A stretch of DNA of 64,000 bases from Bactericera cockerelli (Eukaryota; Arthropoda; Insecta; Hemiptera; Triozidae), in the NCBI GenBank assembly GCA_024516035.1, contig JAMCCL010000113.1, positions 17,320 through 81,319 of the forward strand. The letters are read 5' to 3'. The notes beneath the pieces are model-generated. The model saw nothing but the letters and a program-made list of their open reading frames with translations. It was not told where the DNA came from and did no database searches. The position numbers and the translations under genes were made by a program. Positions within the stretch are counted from its first letter, which is position 1; the number at the start of each line of letters is the position of its first letter. Shown here piece by piece: positions 27,701-39,214 of this stretch.

Positions 27701-30700
27701 CCGAACTGTTCAAAATTGTTGAAATTTAGTATACATGTTTATTGGGGTCCTAAAATTTTACCAATAGTTTTTGGGCCGAATTAGGCCCTTGGGGCCAAAT
27801 GGGGGCCGTTTTGGGGAAAATTGAAAACGACTTTTCTATTTTTATCGAATAAAGCAAGGCTCTTCAAATTTTGTAGAGTTGTTAAGAAAATATATTTGAG
27901 TTCAGTAGTGAAATTTTGTGATTGTGAAAGCAAAGGGCGACAAAAAAATCTAAAAAGGGCCGCGCCGGTTGATATTTTTTATTTAAAACCTATCGAGTGG
28001 GGTATTGAATGAAAGGTCTCGATGTCCTCATGCTTGATTTATAATGCGATAGTTGAATCTGTGAGGCTTACATTTCACAGAGCTACTAGTTTTTACCCAA
28101 GTCCCTATTGTAAATGATTTTAAAAATTCAAAAAGGAATGTTGTTGGTTGGTTTTATAACACAAGGGATCAAACAATGTCAACTTTCCAGCATAAATTTA
28201 TTCAGAGATTTGTAGCTCAAGTATCTACTAGAGTTTCATTTATAATTTTGCATGGATTTAATTATTTTTTTGAAAACCTAATTAGGAATTAAAGGGCCAT
28301 TTTCTAATTTTAAAAGGGGACATCATTTATAAACGATGTTTTTTAAGATAATTGTCTTAACTATAGAAGACATTTTGCATGTATTGATATTTCAAATTAA
28401 TAAATTATAAATTTAACCAGAGCATGTATAAAAATAATAAAAAAACCTTTATTAAAAGAGTTAGTATACAAATATTTTTAAAAATATGAGAAATTTTGAA
28501 GACACAAAATGTTATTTCTTTTCAGCCTAGTTTATGCATAAGTAGTGGGAAAAAGAAATAAAAAAACATGTATCATGGAAAAATAAAAGGTTTTTAACAA
28601 ACTTTTTTTTAGAAATATAAAAAGAGCTGTTTTTTCCCTTTCATGATGATTTTCTTTCTTTCTTTATTGATGAGTAAAAAAGATAGAAAAAATTCCACAA
28701 TTACCTCGCAATTTCTAGCTGGGTGAGAAAATTCAAATGTGTCAGCATAACTCCTTTAGGTAGACCAGTTGTTCCACTAGACATCAACACAACTGCCACG
28801 TCTTCACTAAAACTTCCATCTGGTATGTTAAAGTTTTTCCAGTCTCCATTGTCAACAATTGATTTGTATGAGAAGATCCTTGTAGATTCAATTATAGGTT
28901 CTACATGATCATATATGATAATCTCACGAATACATGGAAACTTAGAAGATACTTGTTTGATTTTTTGTGAAGATAGTGGGGAGCAGAAAACAGCAAGAGG
29001 TTGAGTGAGGTGGAAAATGTGTTTCAACTCTCCTGTGTATAAAAAGATTGTGAGAGCATTGCATACTTTATAAACCTTTATACATTCATACATAAATAGA
29101 ACCTACTTAAACTAATTTTATTTATTTGTGAAATGGCAATATTATATTATATAAGTAGGTAAACAGGAACACTTTTTATTTATTTAGTAGCCACGTTGCG
29201 GATAGACCTGCGGAACGCAGGAGAGTTTATAGAGGCATGGCCAACGTATAATTTCTACATAATAATAGAATGTTAATTTTCCATGATAGAAGAATAAGAT
29301 AAATCATTGCATAGGTAGGTAGATAGGTTCCGTAAGAAAAATAAACAAAGGGTTATCTGTTTACAAAAACAAAAATAATAATAATCTTTCATTGTCTTTC
29401 AGAAGGCGGGGGCGGAAAAAATATTTGGAACAAAATCTTTTGTGTGGTATCTAGTGATTCCAAGAATTTTCATTATAGAGATACCTATTAGGGCTGCTAA
29501 ATTTGGGTGTAAAAAAGTTCAACTTTTAAAAAATGGACATCTAGAAAAGTTAAAAATCTATTTTACACTGCCATTAAGAACCATACTAAATTTCAGCTCA
29601 ATTGCACTACAAGTGCAATTATGCCAGTACTTCAATCAATCATCATTTAAAAGCTCAACTTTTCAAAAATTGTTTTGAGCACATAATGCCAAATGAGCCT
29701 GTCATTGGTAACTATAGAAAATTTAAGCAAATCATTTGGGTAGGACCAGAATATTGAGAATTAGATGTTTGTATTGAATGCACACAGTAGTGAGTGACAG
29801 AATCACAAAAAGGTTGGAGAACTACACATTTCAAATTGGATAATGATCAAGAAGTACAATAATGAACTAAAAGATAAATTTTATTACCTTCACTGTACTG
29901 AGGATTGACAGTAGACAAAGAAATCCCCAATAATGTGGCAGCAATAAAAAGAACAGGATACTCCAATCTATTGACACTACAGATTGAAACAATGTCCCCT
30001 CTACAGTAGCCTCTTTTCTGTAGAGCATCAGCTAATTGAAGACTTTTTTCAAGTAGTTTGTCAAAGCTGTATGATGTGTGAGTAACAGCATCAATCTGGA
30101 AGGGGAGTACAATAATTAATATTTTGTGCAGCAGTACTATAAATATTCTATGTATTGCTCTTACAGTTGAGTGTATGACTACCATGCATCTAAGGTTTTG
30201 TTTATCTGGTATAGTAGTTTTCAAGATTGACAAGTTGGTGGAATTTTAACTTGAGTGTAGCAATGTTTCTATGGTTGCATGGTAGTCATACACTGAAACA
30301 AAAGAGTTGAAAAATAAGTATTATATATATAGGCCAAAAATAAGGAATATGGAAATTGTAATTGTTAGTATTTCATTATATGGCTTAGCATCTCTTTATC
30401 TCAATATAAAGTCATTTATGATTGGGATTTCACCCTCTATTTGTTGGTCATTTAACATTAAAGGCCCTATGTCATAGAGACAATACTGTCTCATTTACAA
30501 AAAAAAACAAGATTTTGAAACAGCAAGTGCCTTGTTGAGTACTACAAACTGTTAGATACAAAATGGGAGGCAACAAGAGAAGTTGCAATGTGTGAAACTT
30601 GAGTCAACTTGTTCAGTGATTAGTTACTACAAGTTTTTTTAATAAGCTTACCAATGCAATTTCATTTCCTTTCTGCTTGAGCAACTGACAAAGATAAGCT

Positions 30701-30780
30701 CCTATGGACATCTTGTTGTAAATTGGAACAATGGGTGGTGGGTCTCCCCCAGAAATCACAAGTTCTTCTTGTGAGCACAT
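22083..30780 (-). CDS. Peroxisomal acyl-CoA synthetase, 4-coumarate:CoA ligase/luciferase-like, 9 exons
   Basis: Adenylate-forming enzyme that activates a carboxylic acid with ATP and joins it to CoA. Exons on the minus strand: 30652-30780 (ATG), 29888-30095, 28705-29032, 24867-25035, 24545-24679, 23879-24020, 23396-23623, 22819-22984, 22083-22210 (TAA). Motifs: [10 protein letters not shown] phosphate loop (about residues 197-206), PFFHGYG, QGYGMTE (about 337-343), [33 protein letters not shown] hinge, and [11 protein letters not shown] with the catalytic lysine (about 527). The C-terminus is SKL, a type 1 peroxisomal signal as in firefly luciferase and its non-luminous relatives. Exon 6 has one base too many: the run of four A at 24000-24003 (TTTT in sense) breaks the frame, while three restore [17 protein letters not shown]. 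The total is 1633 bases, so 543 aa without the extra base. Either a homopolymer error or a null allele. Intron 3 holds a LINE. The true substrate is unknown; light production is not implied. Confidence 0.9.
23829..23862 (+). repeat. (GA)n microsatellite
   Basis: About 34 bases of nearly pure GA, 16 bases from the donor of exon 6 of the acyl-CoA synthetase gene. On the transcript it is a pyrimidine (CU) tract just after the donor. Confidence 0.8.
24300..24515. repeat. SINE body followed by an inverted SINE head
   Basis: 24303-24400 resembles the body of the SINE at 58577 in plus orientation ('ggctaggtgaggttaatttgggtagctgg'). 24480-24513 is its head in minus orientation ('cacaaccgttacgccacggaggctgg'). 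Between them is 'gtgtggctctcggctaagaa...cccctgtcgta', a repeat also found at 39700-39755. In intron 5 of the acyl-CoA synthetase. Confidence 0.5.
25150..25306 (+). repeat. Left part of an older repeat split by the LINE
   Basis: Includes 'ccctcacaaagtgagg' and a (tgtttgtctgta)n tract, then 'ccgcgataactctagaccgaac'. The sequence resumes after the LINE at 27698 with 'agaccgaactgttcaaaattg' and runs on to about 27960, so the LINE inserted into a pre-existing repeat copy. Confidence 0.6.
25307..27697 (+). mobile_element. 5'-truncated R1/jockey-group LINE with target duplication and poly(A) tail
   Basis: Flanked by the 9-base direct repeat AGACCGAAC (25298-25306 and 27698-27706) and ending in an A tract (27670-27697). 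It therefore arrived by target-primed reverse transcription. The 5' end is truncated: ORF1 and the endonuclease part of ORF2 are absent. It is on the opposite strand to the acyl-CoA synthetase gene, in intron 3. The 3' UTR runs from 27205 to the tail. The long undamaged reading frame and clean target duplication point to a young insertion. Confidence 0.92.
25372..27204 (+). CDS. LINE ORF2 fragment: reverse transcriptase and C-terminal zinc-knuckle region, 610 aa
   Basis: The ATG at 25372 is simply the first in the fragment; the frame is open back to a TAG at about 25310. The translation starts in the linker before the polymerase: TGKAPGPD, then [49 protein letters not shown] and the active-site box YADDLAIV (about residues 250-257). 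After it come the LGVIID thumb region and a C-terminal [17 protein letters not shown] motif (CCHC type). This order is that of R1/jockey-group LINEs. The endonuclease domain is missing because of 5' truncation, so it is not an autonomous element despite an intact polymerase frame. No host gene function. Confidence 0.93.
   Translation: MVNTAMIPEVTECEVAAAVLKLNTGKAPGPDLIPPKVLREVVMEIPGVFVEILNKHLKEGTFPKIWKEARIVLLQKPVKNPGDPEAYRPLCLLNTLGKLFEIIINERLKSELEGKNVLSENQFGFRKGKSTVDAIIKVIRIAEQEITKRGDCRTRKMCVLATLDIKNAFNSANWVTVIQSLERAKISAYLIRMIEAYLSDREIRGELFDKNMTAGVPQGSILGPTLWNILYDEVLRLDVPEGISLVAYADDLAIVSLARDAEDMEFKLKITLDSICNWMENNKLQVAPEKSEAIIISGRKKYSGVNIFLNGQQITIKSSLKYLGVIIDQKLSFLPHLDYITAKAERTVSALSRLVPNLGGPGENKRRMLQHAADSILLYAAPVWADCLRFKTYRHKLLSRQRKFCLRVACSYRTVSTAAAAVISRVIPIDLACEERGQTYRMNKEEKERERECTLNKWQTRWRESETGQWTRTLIPEIRPWFLRKHGEVNYHLTQALSGHGCFQSFIHRIGKAQTPNCLFCEGVDTPEHTLFECIRWEREREETESVLGTQLSKDSFVRTMLISTRNWEAVSRMVVDIMRQKEETERRVRSGQNQPHSPSRGDLDSGQII
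27707..28690. other. Intron 3 remainder of the acyl-CoA synthetase gene
   Basis: Up to about 27960 it continues the repeat interrupted by the LINE ('ggggtcctaaaattttacc', 'ggcccttggggccaaatgg'). From there to the exon at 28705 it is AT-rich with no feature I can name. Confidence 0.5.
30171..30293. mobile_element. Short hairpin MITE with perfect 18-bp ends
   Basis: GTGTATGACTACCATGCA at 30171-30188 is perfectly mirrored at 30276-30293. Length 123 bp, in intron 1 of the acyl-CoA synthetase gene. Could be a tiny MITE or a structured RNA; I saw no target duplication. Confidence 0.6.
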
Positions 30781-33700
30781 ATTTTTTGTTCTTGAAATTG
30801 TTGTTCACAGAAGTAGAACTCTATAGAAAACCAAAAGAGAGGGTTATTAATCTGGGGTCCAAGGTGTCAGGCAAAAGTGAATTTTTTCATGAATAAATGG
30901 ATCACTTGCACCTACTTTTTTTGGCTCTATTAAAAGAGTTCATTGTAGCAATATCTATGGTATTTTTTTTTTTTTGAGCCCAAGAACCTTGTTCAATTTT
31001 ACAGGAAACATCAGAAATGAAAAAAAAAAAAAAATTGAGACATTTTAGTCACTGTTCCTGCTGTTAAGACCAATTAGATCAGGTGATAAAAAGCTTGCTA
31101 TTAAACTCAAAGGTAAGTCAGAAGCTCAAAATTATATGAAGAGTCTTTCTGTGCACGCAATATGAGAGGATAGCCCCACTCTCACCCCCTGCATTAGATG
31201 ACATGTCTCTATAAAATTTTGCGCATCAAAAAAGGTCAATTCTTTTCAACTTTTGGACCATTTCTAGACATTTTTTGTAAATTCTGAATAAGAAACAATT
31301 CCTGACCCTAACAAGATATCCAAGGGACTTGAGAGAGACTGCGAGAGGTCTGAAGGCCAGACCACAATGAAAAACTTGGTAGAAAAAGTGACACATAAAA
31401 TGTGTGGACTGAAATATCCAAGTAATAGGTAAATAACCACTTTTTTTCAGATTAGGCGACTTTAAAAAAATCTTGTATAATCTTTGTAGCTTGTTTTTTG
31501 TGGTTTTAATGGCGTAAATGGCTTTAACTGTTATATTTACAATAGAATCAGACATTTTCTTTATTAAAAAATTCCATTTGCAAGTGGCCCAATGTATGTA
31601 TTATTAAAAAAGGCTTCATCAGCTGAACAATATAATTATTAATAGTTACAGAGTGGCCAAATAGAAATAATACAACCTATAGAAGATAAGAAAAATAGTA
31701 AAAAATTGAATATAGCATAAAAAACAAAGATAAAATAAAACCAAGTATCAATATAAATATCCTACCTTAATGGTGAGATAACTACCTGTGGAAAACTCTT
31801 TCCACACAAGTGTAGTGCAGTCAAAAGATTATTTTGTCAAATGGAGCAAAATAATACATATTATTATTCCAACAGTATTTATTTAATTTATTATCAACAA
31901 ATGAAGTAAATAGGACATCAAGTAAATGGATTAGTTCCTTGATATGGCAAAGGTACAATGAACTTGATGTGGCAAAGGTAATAGGAGTACAATAAATGAT
32001 AAATATTCTAAGATATAAATATAACTTATATCCGCTATAAGTAGATAAGAATTTGATTTTGATAAAAAATTTCCCTTTTAATTTTAAATTTCCCGCCTGA
32101 TTACCCGAGTACATTGTTGCCAATCAAAATTTTAATTTATTACCGTACTGTACTATTTTTGAAAATACCATACATTCTGAAATTCAGTGCCGTATCCTGA
32201 ATGTAGGGTCACTCTAGGCTAGGAGGATTTCTCCTCCTAGGAGTAATTATCAAATAGAAAAAAAAAATATTAAAAAATGTCTGATTCTATAGCAGTAAAA
32301 AAAAAAAAAAAGTTCTCACCTTTATTCTGCACAATAACAATAATCCTGCATGTTTTCAAAAATTTAAACTGTTAGAAAGCATTTTCACAACTTTTGTGAC
32401 AAGGTTAACCTTAACGTCAACGCGTTGATCCCCCCTAAAATGGTCCATCATAATTATATTATGTGGTTAACTGATATACCTACTTCTTTTAATCACCCTG
32501 TATACTGTTTAGGTCTAATTAGCTCTCATAAGAGTATGCAGTACTTTCAAATATCCATGTCATTCGCAAAACTCTATGTTACTTGTAAATACCTGAAGTA
32601 GGTATATAAAAATGAGATTTTTTTCGCCACAACACTTCTTGATATGTCATAATAAACACCTATGCACCTTTAGTTTTGTGTATTTAATTTTATTCCTAGC
32701 AAGAGAACAATTTTTTTTATACATTTATAGGCCACATGTTCAGATTTTAAATCCATCAACTTCTAACCAGCAGTTTTGTAGAAGAACTTCAACATTGCAT
32801 ATAAATGCCAATACTTTTTGCTTTCCTTATCCCATAAGGAAAGTAATGAAATCATTTTCTTCAATTTTACTGTGTGTCAAAATTAATGCAAAAGTGTCTT
32901 GTAATATAATGCAAATTCAAAACCAGTACAAGTTATGCTATACTTCATTTTTATGTGATTGTGTACATATTGTACATAGACTAACTACATAGGCCTTTCT
33001 TTAGCAATGAGATTAGGTGAATATTGTATTAAATAATTTATAGGTTGGATATCTGTGTGAATAAAAGAAGAACAATAAAAAAAACCAAGGTATTTACTCT
33101 GAGAATACCTACTATTCAAAGATGGGATATATAATATATTCATAAATCAAGGTCATACAGTTTTGATCAAATGTAGTTGTTACAGATATAGAAGTATGTA
33201 TTGATACAAACTTCCAGTATAGTAGCCACCCAGTACAGGCAAAAATGTTTTCACTTTCTTTGGTTATACTTGCACCCATTATAATATATTTATTTCAATC
33301 AAACTTTTATAGGCCGGACAAAAAGCTTGAATTCAAACAAATATTGTGCTAGTATACCTGTCAAAAAATGCACAATCATCAGTGGAAGTAATCATAGTAA
33401 TCTTTTGGGTAAAATACACTAATCTGATGAGGATTACTTCTAAACCAAAGAAAGTGTGCTGACATCAGGTAAAAATAAATATACATGTTTTAGAGGTTAT
33501 TATTAAAAGTAAATTAGCTTAAATATAAAATTAAACTAACTCAAATAATTAATTAAGTATACTTATTCAAAAAGATTCTAAATTAGCACTTAAGAACATT
33601 ATGAAATTATTATGTTACTGAGAAATACTATCAACTTTGAAATTTACTGTGTTTTAACTTTTCTAGCTGCTTCATGAAAATAATAGTCTAGTTAAGCATG

Positions 33701-34530
33701 GCTAATTACTACAACATCAACACACACTTGAATAATATTAAATAAAGCCTAGGTAGGTAATCATTATACCTTTTGTAAAGTAGTAAAAATGTTTCATTTT
33801 TTATATGAAATAATAGAGAGAAATACTAGTCCAAATTATTGACACTAAAAAATTACAACTAAAAACATACAAACACCAGTAATTTCTATTCTATTCTAAA
33901 GCAAACAGAATAAAGAGTGACAATAGTTAACTGATTGCTTTTTGGTTAACTGGGGGAAAATTGAAATATAAATTGACTGCTGGTCTAGTTAAGAATAAGT
34001 ATATTGGAAATTCTTATTTAGAAGGAAGAAAAGTGATATAAAGAACAGAGCATGTAGGTGTGTGAGTCATGTAAGGCAATAGACTTTCATTGATAAATTG
34101 TCTCATCATCTTCTGAGGTTTACATTAAAAATACTTCATAGTTCCATAGCTTGAAAAAGAAAATGGATTTGACGTGTTAACAAATGAAATCTCTTTTGAT
34201 CCTACTTCATATTATCCTCTCTACACAGGTCTACACTTTTTTATGGCTTTTGAAATTTACCTCACTAAATCTACTTGGGGTGACACTCTTTCTTCTATAC
34301 AATATTGATGATTTGCAAAGTAAGAGTCATTTTCTTCACAAAAAAATAAAATAAAACATGAGATCAATAATACAAACCCAAGGTTTTATATAACAACAAA
34401 AGTTGTAGAAAAATACAATAAATTGGGTAGGAGACTGTTCTGAAAATGAAGGTGATTGAATGTTCAGTGTGTAAAATTTAGATAAACTTTTAAATACTAT
34501 TGTAATCAATATTCATGAACTGTAATATCA
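30781..34530. other. Gene-free region between the acyl-CoA synthetase start and the H3.3 3' end
   Basis: Should contain the acyl-CoA synthetase promoter and 5' UTR, but no core element could be fixed. A small palindrome (aggaggatttctcctcct) is at about 32221. 'ctttccttatcccataaggaaagtaatgaaatca' at about 32821 recurs at 37330-37365, so it is part of a repeat. The rest is AT-rich; the frames, including one of 126 codons at 32612, show no motif and look random. Confidence 0.5.
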
Positions 34531-34536
34531 AGCTTT

Positions 34537-34542
34537 TTATTT
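34537..34542 (-). terminator. Candidate poly(A) signal of H3.3
   Basis: TTTATT (AATAAA on the minus strand) about 230 bases after the stop codon. A polyadenylated transcript fits a replication-independent H3.3 gene; I saw no histone-type stem-loop after the stop. Confidence 0.4.
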
Positions 34543-34773
34543 TCTTATGTCAATACACACCCTTATCCTTGGATGAGTAAATCATAAATATAAGTTACAA
34601 TAAGTACCTAACAATTACAAGAAAACACAGAAAAAATGTAGCCTAGGGGAAAAATGGAAGGAGAACATTAAACACACATTCATCTAGCTAAGGTACAAAG
34701 AGAACAAAAAATGAACATGAAATCGTGGAAAAAAAATGTCAAGAAGGGCAAATGCTGGATACATAATGTCAAT

Positions 34774-36260
<1,487 letters not shown>

Positions 36261-39214
36261 TCTGTAAAGTTACAGTAGAAGAGTAATATAAAATATGACA
36301 ATATAAGCAAATTCGAATACATAACTTGCATATTTTTCAAGCAAACATAATGAAGATAATATAATACAAAATAAGAGTTATTAGAGGACAAGCCTTACTT
36401 ACATGCAGCTATACAAATGAAGTTGTAATGATTATCAATAATAATAAAACAGCTAACAGTAGAGTAGCTTGGAAACACAGTTCAGATAAGTTTATTGTAG
36501 GGAACGTCTACTGGGTACGTAGGATCTGAAAATGAATACGGTGATTTTTCAGGTATCCCTATTTTACTATTTACTGTCTATTGGAATATGAAAGAGTGCC
36601 CCTGAGTTTTCTGTGGTCTATGTGTATCACTCATCACTGTCATGAAAGCTTTTGAGGCAAGCAAAATCCCACAGTAATAAGTAGTAATGAATTAATCTAT
36701 ACTTACGTAACTTAACAAATGTTTGGCAGTGATTTGCAAAGGGAGACAGCAAATTTGAGATCCAGATACTAAATTGAGTACGAAACTATCAACTACAGAC
36801 AAAACCCAGAAAATACGAGGGAAACAGTTAGTTCAGAAAACAAAATGATATAATTCAAGGAACGACGTAATATAAAATAAGATGGCGGATTTTAATTGTT
36901 CAGATTTCAGTGGTGGATTTAGGAATCCATAGAACGCGAAAAATGGCTTTTCTAGACGCGGTGACGTCATCGACTGATATGACCTATTAGGGAAGCCTAT
37001 GCTGCAAACTGTTGTAAAGTCAGTGGGGATCTCATTATTCTCATTTAATTTTGATGATCCCATCTCGTGCATTTTTTTTTTTTTTAATTTTCATTTTTTT
37101 ATATACAGGAATCACTACCTCCAAACCTTTAAACCTCCTTGCAATGACATCACAGTGTGCAGTGTTGTCAGATTTCCGAAAAGAAGAGATGTCACGAATA
37201 GTGAACTCTACACAGCTACACACGGTGATTCCATCAATGTTGTGACAAAAAAACATGGTGAATTCTACACAATACAAATATCAATTCGCGTTGAAAAGTG
37301 AAATCTACCTGCCCACCTACGTATTTTTACTTTCCTTATCCTATAGAAAGGAAAGTAATGAAATCACCTATTTTTTTTTAATTTGACGCTCCTGGAAGCC
37401 AAGGTAAGCGTCTGAAAAATTACCGTACGAATAGTGGGATTGTTTTTGTATTCAGGTAATTTTTTTTCTTCATATTGGACAAATGGGCACACTGGCGTGG
37501 AAAATTGAGATTTTTCACTTAGGTAGACATCGCTCTTAGCACTTGATATTAAAGCAGACGTTGCTAGACGAAAAAACACATTTATTGTATGCTCACATTG
37601 CTCACAATGTGCCAAAAAATTGTGACAGAAAAATAACCAAAATACCTACTGTGACGTAAAATTTTACCACAGGAGTAAAAAGGATTTTATGTAATTATAA
37701 AAAATCGTTTTATTGAAAGTCAATATTTACCTACCCACCATTTTATAATTTACTAACAGATTAAGGTGTTTTCCTTGAGTTGAAAAACATAATTAATTAA
37801 TGTCATGAATCTTTTTTGACTTTAGTAGTAGGTAGGTATATTCGATGCCACACAGTATTTTATTTTTTCCGTCAGAATTTTTGAAATTCTCATTGTTCTA
37901 CACGGCTCTGAGTCCCCTTGTACTAATCTTTGTACTTATGCGCTCCTTTAAATATGTAGTTATGCAATATGCAATGTTTCAATATTGAGATACTGAAGTA
38001 TAACATATCCTGCTCTTTCACAGAAGTTCAGAGAACTATGATTTTATTGATTTCAACGAAAAAAAATGTACGTGTAACCTAATTTATTTAGTATACATAA
38101 ATATATATATAGGGCGGCTAAAGATAAAAGACGCACTCAAATATCTCGAAAACCACTTGGATTTAAAAAAAAGATTCAGCTATCTTCAGGACTCTAAAAC
38201 GTAACCGATAAAATTTAACAGACAATTCAGGAAACATCTTTTAAAAATTATTGTGTATTTTATTTAAATTTTCTTTACAATTTTAGTAGGTACCTACTTA
38301 GTTAAATTTTCTATTAAAAATGTCGTAAATAAAAAGAAACTTACCTAGGTAAATATTACATGTTAAATGTAATATTTACATGTTAGCCAGGGAAACAAGA
38401 AAAGGTTCTATTTAAATTTCTGAAGTTGACCTCAATGTAACCTATGAGGGCAACCTTGAGAATATGTTCGAGGTCACCATCAGTTTGTCACTTATTTTAA
38501 GGAAAATTTGGTTACAATAATTAATTTTCTGTAGGATTAATAGTTTCCGAGTAATAGCGCTGGTTCGTTTAAAATGAGACACCCTGTATATTCCTGATTG
38601 AGAATACTTTATTAGTTATATACTTGAAGTTCATAAAGAAGATTCCTAATTTAACCCCCTAAGAATCTTTTTCTCCAGGAAAAAAAAACGTAATTTTAGT
38701 GACCTCTAGGTACCATATTTTAAAATACAAAATCTGCTTTGAGCTTGTTTCTATCATCCATATCCCGTTAAACTGGGATCCAACTAAGTGCAACAATGCG
38801 AAGCGTTTAACAACTCTTCATGCTTTTCTACTTTAGAATCGAATGAGATCAAATCCCAGTGACTGAAACATTGCTTCGCAACGCTTTGCAACACTTCCCA
38901 TTCAAAATTAAAGACAAACAGTTGCGAAACGCTTCGAAATGTTGCACTCAGTGGTATTCCGGCTTCAGACACATGGAAATGTCACCTAGATAAAATTTAT
39001 AATCAACTAGATGTGTATGACCTTCCTCAATTGAGGAAACAGACATTATGAAAGGCATAACCATAATGTGCTTCAAATGCAATTGGTCACAAATGCTTGT
39101 GATCCGAAACCTTTCTACGAGATGAACAATTCGTCAATCATCACATTCGGTTGAATGCAAAGAGGACAGATATTATTTCTTTTTATTAAATCCCTAAGAT
39201 GCATCCCTTTCATT
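36261..39214. other. Intergenic region: H3.3 upstream side and the end of the mannosidase gene
   Basis: Includes the H3.3 5' UTR/promoter side, then repeats: 37330-37365 (shared with 32821), a repeat at about 38105-38590 ending 'gagacaccctgtata', and 38768-38960 ('gcaacgctttgcaac', shared with 54738-54915). The last part before 39215 is the mannosidase 3' UTR. No other gene was recognised. Confidence 0.5.

Noticed and set aside
22083..30780. Calling the synthetase a true luciferase
   Set aside because: The family includes many non-luminous fatty acyl-CoA synthetases; sequence motifs here do not show light production.
32612..32992. 126-codon plus-strand open frame
   Set aside because: No family motif, AT-driven composition, overlaps a sequence repeated at 37330; no splice or promoter support.
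37041..37301. Overlapping frames of 64-100 codons on both strands
   Set aside because: Poly(T)-rich, in several frames at once, with no recognisable motif.
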